Assembly (NCBI RefSeq): GCF_000342005.1
Contig: NZ_AOHO01000085.1
Location: 1 to 64,000, forward strand
Source: Amycolatopsis decaplanina DSM 44594
GTDB taxonomy: Bacteria; Actinomycetota; Actinomycetes; Mycobacteriales; Pseudonocardiaceae
Reading direction: 5' to 3'
DNA: 64,000 nucleotides
A program made the position numbers and the translations under genes. The notes beneath the pieces were generated by a model that saw nothing but the letters and a program-made list of their open reading frames with translations, made no database searches and was not told where the DNA came from. Positions 1 to 8,243 of the stretch are shown here, piece by piece (within the stretch, counting starts at the first letter, position 1; the number at the start of each line of letters is the position of its first letter).

Positions 1-150
1 ACTATGATGACCAGGCGCCTGACCCGCCACTAAGCGCGCCAGGACCACCCAGTCAGGTTCCAAGACACGCTCTTAGAACGGACCGGTATTTGCCTACCTG
101 CTGCTGACCTGCGCGAGGGCAACGATCCCAGCGGGTATCGGGATCGTCTA

Positions 151-187
151 TGAAGGAATTAGGACACTCAACGTCCCAATTCCTTCA
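151..187. repeat. Family A hairpin, copy 1
   Basis: Perfect 10-bp outer arms (151-160 and 178-187) enclose a core GGACACTCAACGTCC that forms its own ggac/gtcc stem around the loop ACTCAAC. The same core recurs at 234-250 (one base changed) and at 59724-59740 with unrelated outer arms. Confidence 0.75.
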
Positions 188-216
188 TCGACACGGGGTG
201 ACCCCGTCCCGGACCA

Positions 217-267
217 TGATCAACGGAGGATCCGGGACACTCACCGTCCCCGATCCTCCGTTGATCA
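217..267. repeat. Family A hairpin, copy 2
   Basis: Perfect 16-bp outer arms (217-232 and 252-267) surround GGGACACTCACCGTCCC at 234-250. The inner gggac/gtccc stem is kept, while the outer arm sequence differs from the other two copies. Confidence 0.75.
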
Positions 268-383
268 AGGCTGTGCCACTCAAACCCGGCGTCCGGCACG
301 CCGCCCGCCCGCACCAGCTCCACCGCGGCACCAAGACGGGGTCGGTCCAGTAGGTCAGCAAATACCGGTCCGCCAGAACGACA

Positions 384-407
384 CTTACCACTCACGACCG
401 GCCCGGC
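384..407. repeat. Isolated arm of a family B hairpin
   Basis: These 24 bases are identical to 5397-5420, which is the right arm plus downstream flank of the hairpin at 5365-5412. No left arm is present here, so this looks like a decayed or recombined copy. A shorter remnant of the same arm, CCACTCACGACC, occurs near 18687. Confidence 0.5.
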
Positions 408-470
408 GATCCCGCCGACGACCTCCCGGTCCGCCGGAGCGGGCAGCGCGTTGTGAACGGTGACCGACGC

Positions 471-1154
471 TCAGGCGCCTGGCACGAGCAGCGGCGAGTC
501 CGGATCGAGTTCGATCCCGCGTTCCCGGAGCGTGTCGTCGATGACCCGCCAGATCCACCGCACCAGCAAGGCCGCGAGCTCCGGGAGCTCGATGTCGCGC
601 GGGTTTTCCAGCCAGCGCGCGGCACTCGTGTCGACGAGGCCGACCAGCCCGAAGGCGAGCGGTTCGGCGATCCGGACGTCGAGGTCGAAGGTGTCGAGGT
701 AGTGCTCGAACAGGACGGTGAGCTGCCGGGCGATCGCCGTTCTGACATCGGTGATGGCGTCGCCACCGCGCCGCCCGGCTTGGGAGTGCCGGGCGAGATA
801 GCGGTAGAGGTTCCCGTGTTCGGCGAGCCAGCCCGTGTGCGCGCCCACCGCGACGGTGATCAGCTGCATCGGCGTCCCGCTCGGGTCCCACAGCGGGGCC
901 AGTTCGGCGGTGATGAGGCGGACGGCGCGGTCTGCGATCGCGCGCTGCAGATCGGCGGCGTCGTCGAAATGCTTGTACACCCGGGTTCTCGCCACCCCCG
1001 CCTCGTCGGCGATCTTTTCGGTGGAGACCTCCGGGCCGTGCTCGGCGATCGCGCGCAGCGCCGCGTCGACGAACTCCCGTCGACGGCGCTCCCGCTGTCC
1101 CGCCCAGCGCGCCGCCCGGCCGTCCGGCCGCGGCGCGTCGGCTTCAGGCGTCAT
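471..1154 (-). CDS. TetR family transcriptional regulator
   Basis: A 227-residue one-component repressor. The N-terminal helix-turn-helix spans about residues 28-75 (VSTEKIADEAGVARTRVYKH), preceded by an arginine-rich stretch. The remainder is an alpha-helical ligand and dimerisation domain with no assignable ligand. ATG is the start and gives a normal family length. The gene diverges from the sigma factor at 1263 with about 108 bp between them, and that gap contains an imperfect palindrome around GGGTACACTGCCGTACC that could be its operator. The target is unknown. The family call is firm and the function is inferred. Confidence 0.9.
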   Translation of the reverse strand: MTPEADAPRPDGRAARWAGQRERRRREFVDAALRAIAEHGPEVSTEKIADEAGVARTRVYKHFDDAADLQRAIADRAVRLITAELAPLWDPSGTPMQLITVAVGAHTGWLAEHGNLYRYLARHSQAGRRGGDAITDVRTAIARQLTVLFEHYLDTFDLDVRIAEPLAFGLVGLVDTSAARWLENPRDIELPELAALLVRWIWRVIDDTLRERGIELDPDSPLLVPGA

Positions 1155-1262
1155 CCCCCGGAGTTTATCCGTGGCCGGTTATTGGGTACACTGCCGTACC
1201 GGTTACTTTTGGCAGCAGAGTGCCACCGAGGGTATTCAGATTGGCCCGTCCGGGAGACCGCG

Positions 1263-2021
1263 ATGAGGGATGACGTCGACGACACCACAGCGGACGCCAC
1301 GCTGCTCGACGCCTTCCGCGCCGGTGACATCGCCGCCGGCGAGGCGCTTTTCCGGCGGCACGCCGAGCCGCTCCGCCGGATCGCGGCGGGCTGGGTCGCC
1401 GAGCCCGCAGAACGGGACGACCTCGTGGCCGAAGCCTTCGTGCGTGTCCTGAGCATCATCCGCGACGGCGGCGGCCCGAGGGAGAACCTCCGTCCTTACC
1501 TCGCGGTCACCATCCGGAATCTCGCGGCCAAGTGGAGCCGCCACCACAAGCGGGTCGAGTTGTACGGAACGACCCCGGCGGTCGAAGAAGCCGCCGGGGC
1601 TGTAGGCGCGGAAGAACTCCTCATCCTCCGCTCGAACGCCTGGTTGGCGTGGACCGCCTACTGCGCGCTGCCCGGCCGCTGGCGGACCGTGCTGTGGCGG
1701 ACCGAGGCCGAAGGCGACTCGCCGAAGGTGGTCGCCCCGCTGCTGGGGGTCTCCCCCAACGGCGCCTCCGTCCTGGCCCTGCGGGCCCGCGAAGGGCTGC
1801 GCCAGGCCTTCCTGCAGGCGCAGGTCCCCGAGGCGGGAACGCCGTGCTGCCAGGAAGCGCGGCGCCGGATGGGCGCGTGGCTCAGGGGCGGCGTACCGGG
1901 CCGCCGGGCGAACCTGATCACCACGCACCTGGCGGACTGTGAACCCTGCCGGACGGTCGCCACCCGGCTCGACGAGGTCAACCGCGAGATGCCGCCGGGC
2001 GTCCGCGCCGTCTCCGCCTGA
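1263..2021 (+). CDS. ECF-like sigma-70 factor with C-terminal zinc-finger tail
   Basis: A 252-residue sigma factor. Residues 10-90 carry region 2 (DLVAEAFVRVLSIIRDGGG and the following NLAAKW segment) and residues 120-180 carry region 4 (SPKVVAPLLGVSPNGASVLA), which bind the -10 and -35 elements. The last 60 residues hold a cysteine-rich segment ending in HLADCEPC, an H-x3-C-x2-C motif like that of zinc-binding anti-sigma domains. The ATG at 1263 is chosen because the longer open frame upstream runs antisense through the TetR gene. It converges on the ABC gene, leaving a 5-bp gap. No separate anti-sigma gene is adjacent, so the tail may act in cis. Confidence 0.85.
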   Translation: MRDDVDDTTADATLLDAFRAGDIAAGEALFRRHAEPLRRIAAGWVAEPAERDDLVAEAFVRVLSIIRDGGGPRENLRPYLAVTIRNLAAKWSRHHKRVELYGTTPAVEEAAGAVGAEELLILRSNAWLAWTAYCALPGRWRTVLWRTEAEGDSPKVVAPLLGVSPNGASVLALRAREGLRQAFLQAQVPEAGTPCCQEARRRMGAWLRGGVPGRRANLITTHLADCEPCRTVATRLDEVNREMPPGVRAVSA

Positions 2022-2026
2022 GCGGA

Positions 2027-3766
2027 TCAGCCGGGCACCGGGGCCGCCTCCCCCGCGATCCGCAGCGCCTCCACCAGTTCCCGGTACAGCGTGTCGGTGG
2101 CGAGCAGGTGCTCGTGGCTTCCGCTCGCCCGGACGCGGCCTTCCTCCATCACCACGATGGTGTCCGCGTCGATCACCGTGGACAGCCGGTGCGCCACGGT
2201 CACCACGGCGCCCTCGCGGGCCAGCCGCCGGATGCAGTCGTGGATCGCGCTCTCGGTCCGGCCGTCGACCTGCGCGGTCGCCTCGTCCAGCAGCACCACG
2301 TCCGGCGTGCGCAGGATCGCCCTGGTCAGCGCGATCCGCTGCCGTTCCCCACCGGACACCGACGTCGACGAAAGCGGGGTGTCCAGACCGTCGTCGAGTG
2401 CGGCGATCTTGTCGCCCAGCCGGACTTCGCCGAGCGCCCGCCGCACCTCCTCCTCGGTCGCGTCCGGATGGGTGAAGAGCAGGTTCTCCCGGATCGTCCC
2501 CGGCACGATCGGCGTCTCCTGCTCGACGTAGGCCAGCCGAGTCCGCACCTCCGCGTACGGCAGGTCCGCGTACTCACGCCCGTCCAACAGCAGTGCCCCC
2601 GACTCCGGCCGCACGAACCGCATGATCAGCGACAGCATCGTGGTCTTACCCGCGCCGGACGGCCCGACGATCGCGGTGTGCCCGCGTCTCGGGATCTTCA
2701 GCGACACGTCCCGCAATGCCGGGTCGCCGCCGTAGCCCGCGGTCACCCCGCGCAGTTCCAGTACCGGGCCGTCCTGCTCCCCGACCGGTTCCCGCCGGGT
2801 CGATGCCCGGTCCTCCTCCATCTCCAGTGCGTCCATCTCCCGGATCCGCCCGGCCGCGGCGATCCCCGCCTGCAGAGCGGTCATGTTCTGGCTGAGCTCG
2901 GTGATCGGCTCCATCAACGCGAACGCGTACAGCAGGAACGCGATGAGGCTCGACACTTCGAGCAGGCCCGCGCCGACACGCCAGGCGCCGAGACCGAGGA
3001 TCACGAGTGTCGCGCCCTGGATGCCCGTCCAGGCCACCACCCAGGCGACTGCTTGCCGCCGTACCGCGCGGACGCCGTGCACGGTGGCGGCTTGGGCGTC
3101 GACCAGGATCCGCTCGGACTGCCGGGTTTCGGCACGGCTGGCCTTCACCGTGCGGATCGCCCGAAGCGCGCCCTCGAGGACACCGCCGAGACGGCCCACG
3201 CGGTCCTGTGCCTTCTCCTGTTCCTTCGCGATGGCGGGCATGAGCCAGGTGAACAGCGCGATCACCACGAGCACGGCCGCCACCGTCGTCGCCAGCAGCA
3301 CCGGGTCGAGCACGCTCATCAGCACCAGGGTGCCGACGAGCATCACCACGCCGTTGATCAGGCCGATCACACTGGAAGACGCCGCCTCGCGCAGCAGCAC
3401 CGTGTCCGAGGTGACGCGGGTGACCAGTTCCCCCGTCGGCCGCTTCGTGATCGCCGGGATCGTCGCGCGGAAGAACCGCCGAACCATCGATTCCCGCGCC
3501 TTCAGCACCACCCGCTCGCCGACCGTGCCGAGCAGGATCCACTGCGACAGCCAGATCACCGAGCCGACCAGCATCAGGCCGAGCAACGCCGTCACGGGAC
3601 CCGCCAGCGACGCCGACGAACCGAGCGAATCGAGCACCCACTTCGTGACCATGGGCGTGGCCAGACCGGTCGCGGAACCGAGCAGGGCGAGTACCAGGCC
3701 GATCGCGAGTGCCCCCTTGTGCGGTCGCGCGAACGACCACAGCACCTTCAACCGTGGAGTATTCAT
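2027..3766 (-). CDS. ABC transporter, fused permease and ATPase (exporter type)
   Basis: A half-transporter of 579 residues. The N-terminal 300 residues hold about six membrane segments. The C-terminal nucleotide-binding domain shows Walker A GPSGAGKTT, the signature SGGERQR, Walker B VVLLDEATAQVD and the switch histidine in VAHRLST. It presumably works as a homodimer in the membrane exporting a drug or lipid-like substrate, which cannot be named from sequence. ATG at 3766 is preferred over an in-frame TTG at 3775 that abuts the operator. It diverges from a TetR gene with a palindrome between them, so repression by that TetR is the obvious model. Confidence 0.92.
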   Translation of the reverse strand: MNTPRLKVLWSFARPHKGALAIGLVLALLGSATGLATPMVTKWVLDSLGSSASLAGPVTALLGLMLVGSVIWLSQWILLGTVGERVVLKARESMVRRFFRATIPAITKRPTGELVTRVTSDTVLLREAASSSVIGLINGVVMLVGTLVLMSVLDPVLLATTVAAVLVVIALFTWLMPAIAKEQEKAQDRVGRLGGVLEGALRAIRTVKASRAETRQSERILVDAQAATVHGVRAVRRQAVAWVVAWTGIQGATLVILGLGAWRVGAGLLEVSSLIAFLLYAFALMEPITELSQNMTALQAGIAAAGRIREMDALEMEEDRASTRREPVGEQDGPVLELRGVTAGYGGDPALRDVSLKIPRRGHTAIVGPSGAGKTTMLSLIMRFVRPESGALLLDGREYADLPYAEVRTRLAYVEQETPIVPGTIRENLLFTHPDATEEEVRRALGEVRLGDKIAALDDGLDTPLSSTSVSGGERQRIALTRAILRTPDVVLLDEATAQVDGRTESAIHDCIRRLAREGAVVTVAHRLSTVIDADTIVVMEEGRVRASGSHEHLLATDTLYRELVEALRIAGEAAPVPG

Positions 3767-3777
3767 GGTTCTCAATG

Positions 3778-3791
3778 GAACACGCGTGTTC
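3778..3791. promoter_or_regulatory. TetR operator palindrome
   Basis: GAACACGCGTGTTC is a perfect 14-bp palindrome in the 75-bp gap between the ABC exporter and the divergent TetR gene. It overlaps the exporter leader, so bound repressor could block both promoters. Confidence 0.7.
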
Positions 3792-3841
3792 TAAAATCGT
3801 CAAGTAAGTTCCATATCGGAGAGCGAGGTACGGTACCGGCC

Positions 3842-4411
3842 ATGAGTGAGGGTGTGGCCACCGAGACGGGTGTCCGGGCGAGGACCCGGCGCGCGATTCT
3901 CGACGCGGCCATCGAGACGTTGACCAGGCAACCGAGCGCCACGCTGGCCGACATCGCGGCGGCGGCGAACGTCGGGCGCACCACGGTGCACCGGTACTTC
4001 GCGGAGCGTTCGGACCTCATCGACGCCATCAGCCACGACGCACTGGACAAGATCTCCCAGAGCACCGAACGGGCCCGGCTCGACGACGGCCCGGTTCCGG
4101 CCGTGCTGGCGAGACTGTGCCAGGAGTACTTCGAACACGCCGACGTCTTCCAGCTGCTGTTCACCATGCCGGATCTGATGACCCGGCCCGAATGGGAGGA
4201 AGAGAGCGACGACGACCGTCTCCTGCTGCGGCTCATCGAACGCGGGCACGCCGAGGGCTCGATCGATCCGGCGATGACGAAGGAATGGTTGCTGCAACTG
4301 CTCTGGAGCCTGCTCTATACGGCGTGGGGGCTGGTGCGCGAGAAGACGCCGAAGCACGAGGCGCTCACTTTGTGCCTGCGCAGCCTGGAAAAGGTCATCG
4401 CGGTCGGCTGA
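3842..4411 (+). CDS. TetR family regulator, probable local repressor of the ABC exporter
   Basis: A 189-residue regulator. The helix-turn-helix lies at residues 20-65 (TLADIAAAANVGRTTVHRYF) and the C-terminal half is an all-helical ligand domain with many acidic residues (EWEEESDDDR). The ATG at 3842 is chosen because the long upstream open frame is only antisense to the exporter. Divergent arrangement with the exporter and the palindrome at 3778-3791 support autoregulation and drug-inducible control. The inducer is unknown. Confidence 0.9.
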   Translation: MSEGVATETGVRARTRRAILDAAIETLTRQPSATLADIAAAANVGRTTVHRYFAERSDLIDAISHDALDKISQSTERARLDDGPVPAVLARLCQEYFEHADVFQLLFTMPDLMTRPEWEEESDDDRLLLRLIERGHAEGSIDPAMTKEWLLQLLWSLLYTAWGLVREKTPKHEALTLCLRSLEKVIAVG

Positions 4412-4463
4412 AGTCCTCCGAAGTGATGACGCGGACTCACGCAGCTTCGAAGATCCTTGCCCG

Positions 4464-5354
4464 GTGACAGAAAAAACCGGCACGCGCCCGGGTGTCGCCT
4501 GGGAAATCCTCTTCGGCGGGCTCGCGGTGTTCGTGGCCGCGCCCGCGCTGCTGCTGGCGACCGGGCACGACACGATCAAGCCGTCCGCGGACTCGGACAA
4601 GGAGCTTTCCCTCGCGGGCGCCCTGATCCCCGCGCTGGCCGGGATCCTGCTGATTCACGGGATCCCGCTCCACGCGCCGAAACTGCTCCCCCACGTGACC
4701 GACCGGCGCGGACTGGGCAGACAGGCGACGGCCTTGGCGCTCATCGCCTTCCTGTGGCCGTTGGCATTGTTCCTGGTTTCGGCGGCGGGACAGCAGGCAC
4801 TGGTCCGCGACATCTGGGCGCTCGCCAAGCCGCTGGCGTACCTGGTGCTGCCACTGATTCTTCTGCGAACCCTGCGTACGCAAGGGGAACCGGATCCCTT
4901 CCGGCTCACGTGGCGGCCCCGGCAGGCTTGGCGATGGCTCGCGCCGATCCCGGCGGTACTCGTGTTCGGCTGGCTCTACGTCCTCGGCCCGCTCGCGCCG
5001 CCGCTCCCCACCGCGGAGGACTACCCGGACCCGGTGTACCTGGCGGTGGGCGCGACGCTGACCTTCTTCACCGCGAACGTCCTCGAAGAGGTCTTCTTCC
5101 GCGGCATGCTGCAGACCCGGCTGGAGGCACTTTTCGGGCGGTGGCCGGGAATCCTGCTGGCGTCACTGTTGTTCGCGTGGCTGCACCTGCCGACGCACGG
5201 ACAGGGATCACTCCCGCTCACCCTGGGCGCGATCGTGGCCTTCCAAGGGTTCTTCGGCCTGTTCACCGGCTACCTGTGGTCGCGCTACCGCAACCTGTGG
5301 GCCCCGATCGCCGCGCACACCGCGATGAACACGGTGCCCCTGCTGCTGATGTGA
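4464..5354 (+). CDS. CPBP family intramembrane metalloprotease
   Basis: A 296-residue membrane protein with about eight hydrophobic segments. The Abi/CAAX-protease signature is present: EEVFFRG near residue 210 (the EExxxR motif), then FAWLHLP with its histidine near residue 240 and HTAMN near the C-terminus. These residues form the intramembrane active site in the family. Members cleave prenylated or peptide substrates, some for bacteriocin immunity, but no substrate gene lies nearby. The start is GTG. It converges on the alcohol dehydrogenase, with a strong hairpin between the stop codons. Confidence 0.88.
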   Translation: MTEKTGTRPGVAWEILFGGLAVFVAAPALLLATGHDTIKPSADSDKELSLAGALIPALAGILLIHGIPLHAPKLLPHVTDRRGLGRQATALALIAFLWPLALFLVSAAGQQALVRDIWALAKPLAYLVLPLILLRTLRTQGEPDPFRLTWRPRQAWRWLAPIPAVLVFGWLYVLGPLAPPLPTAEDYPDPVYLAVGATLTFFTANVLEEVFFRGMLQTRLEALFGRWPGILLASLLFAWLHLPTHGQGSLPLTLGAIVAFQGFFGLFTGYLWSRYRNLWAPIAAHTAMNTVPLLLM

Positions 5355-5364
5355 GGCGCGGGCT

Positions 5365-5412
5365 GGTCGTGAGTGGTAAGGACGGTTAGAACCGTCCTTA
5401 CCACTCACGACC
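5365..5412. repeat. Family B hairpin, copy 1 (also fits a two-way terminator)
   Basis: A near-continuous stem of about 23 bp with a four-base tip. The central 44 bases (5367-5410) are identical to 33922-33965. It lies between convergent genes ending at 5354 and 5425 and may terminate both transcripts. The outermost base pairs differ from copy 2 but still pair. Confidence 0.8.
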
Positions 5413-5424
5413 GGCCCGGCCGAA

Positions 5425-6474
5425 TCACGCGCCGATGGTCGCCGCGTCGATGACGAACCGGTAGCGGACGTCGCTGTTCTCGACCCGGTCGTAGGCCACG
5501 TTCACCTGGTCGGCCGAGATCGTCTCGATCTCCGCGCCGATCCCGTGCTCGGCGCAGAAGTCGAGCATCTCCTGGGTCTCGGCGATCCCGCCGATCATCG
5601 AACCGGCGAGCACCCTGTTGCCGCCGAGCAGCGAGAAGGCGTTGTAGGACAGCGGTTCGCCGGGCGCGCCGACGTTCACCATCGCTCCACCGACTCGCAG
5701 CATGCCGAGGTACGAGTCGACAGGCAGCGTCGCCGAAACGGTGTTGAGGATCAGGTCGAAGCGGCCGCGCAGCTCCTTGAACGTCGACGCGTCACCGGTC
5801 GCGAAGTAGTCCTTCGCGCCCAGCTTCAGGCCGTCCTCCTGCTTCTTCAGGCTCTGGCTGAGCACGGTGACCTCGGCACCCATGGCGACCGCGATCTTGA
5901 CCGCCATGTGGCCGAGTCCGCCGAGGCCGACGACGGCGACCTTCTTGCCCGGCCCGGCTCCCCAGCGGTTCAGCGGGGAGTAGGTGGTGATGCCCGCGCA
6001 CAGCAGCGGGGCGGCGACGTCGAGGCCGATCCCTTCCGGGATGCGGCAGACGAAAGCGTCCTTCACGACGATCTGACGACTGTAGCCGCCGTAGGTGTTC
6101 TCGCCGTCGAAACCGACGCCGTTGTAGGTCTGGATGTTGCCCTTGAGGCAGAACTGCTCGGTGCCCGCGAGGCAGTACTCGCACTCGCCACAGGAATCGA
6201 CCATGCAACCGACCCCGACGCGGTCCCCGACCCGGTACTTCGTGACGTCGGAGCCGACAGCGGCGACGACGCCGGCGATCTCGTGACCGGGCACCATCGG
6301 GAAGATCGCGCTGCCCCAGTCCTCCTTCACCTGGTGGATGTCGCTGTGGCAGATCCCCGCGTACGCGATGTCGATCAGCACGTCGTCCGGACGCAGGTCG
6401 CGACGCTCGATCGTCGTCGGCGACAGAGCGGCGCCCGGGGACGGCGCGGCGATGGCGTGCGTGGTCGTCGTCAT
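5425..6474 (-). CDS. Zinc-dependent NAD(P) alcohol dehydrogenase
   Basis: A 349-residue medium-chain dehydrogenase of the YahK/cinnamyl alcohol type, interconverting alcohols and aldehydes in the cytosol. CHSDIHQ near residue 42 and GHE near residue 65 provide catalytic zinc ligands. CGECEYCLAGTEQFC at about 95-109 is the structural zinc loop, and GLGGLGHMAV near 180 is the Rossmann dinucleotide-binding turn. It starts with ATG and diverges from a TetR gene across two inverted repeats, so it is probably induced by an aldehyde or alcohol. The substrate cannot be told from sequence. Confidence 0.93.
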   Translation of the reverse strand: MTTTTHAIAAPSPGAALSPTTIERRDLRPDDVLIDIAYAGICHSDIHQVKEDWGSAIFPMVPGHEIAGVVAAVGSDVTKYRVGDRVGVGCMVDSCGECEYCLAGTEQFCLKGNIQTYNGVGFDGENTYGGYSRQIVVKDAFVCRIPEGIGLDVAAPLLCAGITTYSPLNRWGAGPGKKVAVVGLGGLGHMAVKIAVAMGAEVTVLSQSLKKQEDGLKLGAKDYFATGDASTFKELRGRFDLILNTVSATLPVDSYLGMLRVGGAMVNVGAPGEPLSYNAFSLLGGNRVLAGSMIGGIAETQEMLDFCAEHGIGAEIETISADQVNVAYDRVENSDVRYRFVIDAATIGA

Positions 6475-6501
6475 GAAACCCTCCGAGAAACAGTGAGACC
6501 A

Positions 6502-6541
6502 TGTAAGAGGTCACTTACAACTAGCGTAAGAGGGCTCTTAC
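6502..6541. promoter_or_regulatory. Two TetR-type operators
   Basis: Site 1, TGTAAGAGGTCACTTACA (6502-6519), has 6-bp arms. Site 2, GTAAGAGGGCTCTTAC (6526-6541), has 7-bp arms around GG. They share the GTAAGAG half-site, are centred about 23 bp apart and fill the gap between the dehydrogenase and the TetR gene. Confidence 0.75.
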
Positions 6542-6574
6542 ATATTCCGCGACCGGGACGGTGTGATCCACGAC

Positions 6575-7165
6575 ATGGGCGGCAAGTACCACCACGGCGA
6601 CCTTCGCGCCGAACTCGTGCGGATCTCGCTCGACCTGATCGCCGAACAGGGACTGGGCGCGTTCTCCGTCGCCGAGGTCGCCAGGCGCGCGAAGGTCAGC
6701 CCAGGCGCGCCCTATCGGCATTTCCCGGACAAGGAGAGCCTGATGGCCGCGATCGCGGCCACCGTCGCCTGTCAGCTGGCCGACAGGGTGCACGACGCGA
6801 TCGAGGCCGAGAGCGAACCCGTCGCGGCACTCGCGGCCGCCGCCGGCGCGTACACGGAATACCTGATCGAACGCCGGGCCGGGATGAACATCATCTACTC
6901 GGACGGCCTGCAGGGCCCTGAGCACGCCGCACTGCACGAGCAGACCCGCCGACTGACCGACCAGTTCGTCATGCTCTGCCTCACCGTCGCCGACCGGCCG
7001 GAAGAGGGCCTCGAACTGATGGAGCAGCTGTTCACCCAGGCACATGGTTACGGCACGTTCTACCTCGACGGCGTCTTCACGAAACAGGGCTACTCCACGG
7101 AAGTCGTCGTCCGGAAATCGGTCGAGGCCGCCCGCGCCGCCATCGAGGGCCGCACGAAAATGTGA
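6575..7165 (+). CDS. TetR family regulator, probable repressor of the adjacent alcohol dehydrogenase
   Basis: A 196-residue regulator. It opens GGKYHHGDLR, a common beginning in TetR proteins with a TetR_C_13/WHG-like C-terminal domain. The helix-turn-helix is at residues 25-60 (SVAEVARRAKVSPGAPYRHF). The ATG at 6575 is preferred to an upstream GTG because of the conserved opening. Two matching palindromes in the divergent gap indicate control of itself and the dehydrogenase. Confidence 0.9.
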   Translation: MGGKYHHGDLRAELVRISLDLIAEQGLGAFSVAEVARRAKVSPGAPYRHFPDKESLMAAIAATVACQLADRVHDAIEAESEPVAALAAAAGAYTEYLIERRAGMNIIYSDGLQGPEHAALHEQTRRLTDQFVMLCLTVADRPEEGLELMEQLFTQAHGYGTFYLDGVFTKQGYSTEVVVRKSVEAARAAIEGRTKM

Positions 7166-7182
7166 CGTGATTCACGTCCGAT

Positions 7183-7675
7183 TTGTCCGATCACCGGGGC
7201 TCCCCGCGCCGACAGGATGCGAAGCGCAATCCTTACGGCAGCGAGGAGAATCGCGCCGCCGCGAGCGTGCTGCCCGGTTCGGTGTACCGGCGAGGCTCGC
7301 GACCGCGGTGGATCTACCTGACCATCATGGTGCTGGCTTCCGGCGTCGCGGTGGAGATGTTCTTGCCGCTGTTCGGCCAGCGGCTGGGCGGGCTTCCGCC
7401 CGCGGCGGCGGGATTCTTCGCCGCCGCGCTGTCCTTGGGCTGGTCGGTGAGCCAGCTCGTCAGCGCTTCGGCCCGTAGGACGCGACGGCGAGGGCGGTCA
7501 GGCGGCGGCCGCGATCGCGACGGTGCTGACGATGTCGACAGCGTTCTGTGCGGCGGTCGCCGGCCTGCTGGTCAACCTCGGCGGCTCCTCGGTGATCACG
7601 TCGGCGAGGTGGCTGCTGTTCGGTTTCGCCGCCATCTCCGCGCTCGGCCTGCTCACCGCACGCCGCGCCGCCTAA
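7183..7675 (+). pseudogene. MFS transporter remnant (internal deletion and frameshift)
   Basis: From about 7300 to 7475 the frame reads membrane segments typical of the middle of a drug:H+ antiporter (IYLTIMVLASGVAVEMFLPL, then LPPAAAGFFAAALSLGWSVS). From about 7490 a second frame encodes the usual C-terminal segments (GEGGQAAAAIATVLTMSTAF to LLTARRAA) and stops at 7673-7675. The N-terminal half and the segments between these parts are missing and the pieces are out of frame. What is left cannot make a working transporter. Confidence 0.75.
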
Positions 7676-7681
7676 GTCCGG

Positions 7682-8143
7682 TCAGTTCCGGGAGCGCTTC
7701 GCGCGCACGCGCGGTAGCGCTTCCGGGCAGCCGCCGTCGCAGCGGATATGCGCCCAGACGATCTTCCCGCCCCGCACCGGCTCACGCCGGACGCCCCATT
7801 GCACGGCCACCCCGTCGACGACGAGCAGGCCGCGCCCGCGGGGATCCTCGATCTGCGAACAACGCGCCCGGGGCTGTTCGACGCTGACGTCCGCGACCTC
7901 GATACGGACCGCGCACGGCGATACGCCGCGCCACAGCTGGATGTGCCGTGCACCACCGCCGTGGACGTAGGCGTTGGCGACGAGTTCGGTCGCCGCCAGC
8001 AGGACGTCGTCGCGATGACCCTCGCCGAGGTCGGGAAGGCATCTCACCACCCAGGCGCGCATGTCCGGCAACGCCCGTGGCGTCGTGGCGCGCAGGTCGA
8101 GCACCCAGGTTCCCGGCACCGGATGCTCCGCGATGCTGATCAT
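7682..8143 (-). CDS. Anti-sigma-type ATP-binding protein (HATPase_c_2)
   Basis: A protein of about 153 residues resembling the SpoIIAB/RsbW-like ATPases common in actinomycetes. The N box ATELVANAYVHGGGA is at about residues 55-70 and the G1-type EDPRGRGLLVVDGV near residue 115. These proteins bind ATP and typically sequester a sigma factor or an anti-sigma antagonist by serine kinase activity. ATG at 8143 is preferred, with a purine-rich stretch upstream. A longer start at 8239 would add about 32 residues with no conserved features. No partner gene is adjacent. Confidence 0.8.
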   Translation of the reverse strand: MISIAEHPVPGTWVLDLRATTPRALPDMRAWVVRCLPDLGEGHRDDVLLAATELVANAYVHGGGARHIQLWRGVSPCAVRIEVADVSVEQPRARCSQIEDPRGRGLLVVDGVAVQWGVRREPVRGGKIVWAHIRCDGGCPEALPRVRAKRSRN

Positions 8144-8243
8144 GGAGTCACCCTTCCCGTCGCGCGCGACCTCCCTGCTGAAGTCGCACATCCGGGTTAC
8201 CCAGAACGCCCGCCGGTCAACCCGTGTCGAACCCGACACGGAG

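Larger units (their letters stand above)
79..372. repeat. Non-coding block bounded by 15-bp inverted repeats
   Basis: The 15-mer CGGACCGGTATTTGC (79-93) returns as its exact reverse complement at 358-372. Between the two lie several palindromes: 122-129 with 140-147, 151-187, 193-207 and 217-267. Short open frames here match no family I recognise. The arrangement resembles a non-autonomous element with terminal inverted repeats, but I see no target-site duplication. The rest of 1-470 holds no recognisable gene, so the stretch 3' of the TetR gene at 471 appears non-coding. Confidence 0.5.

Noticed and set aside
1..470. Short minus-strand frames in the first 400 bases as a possible transposase fragment
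   Set aside because: The translations match no transposase or other family I can recognise, and the region is dominated by palindromes.
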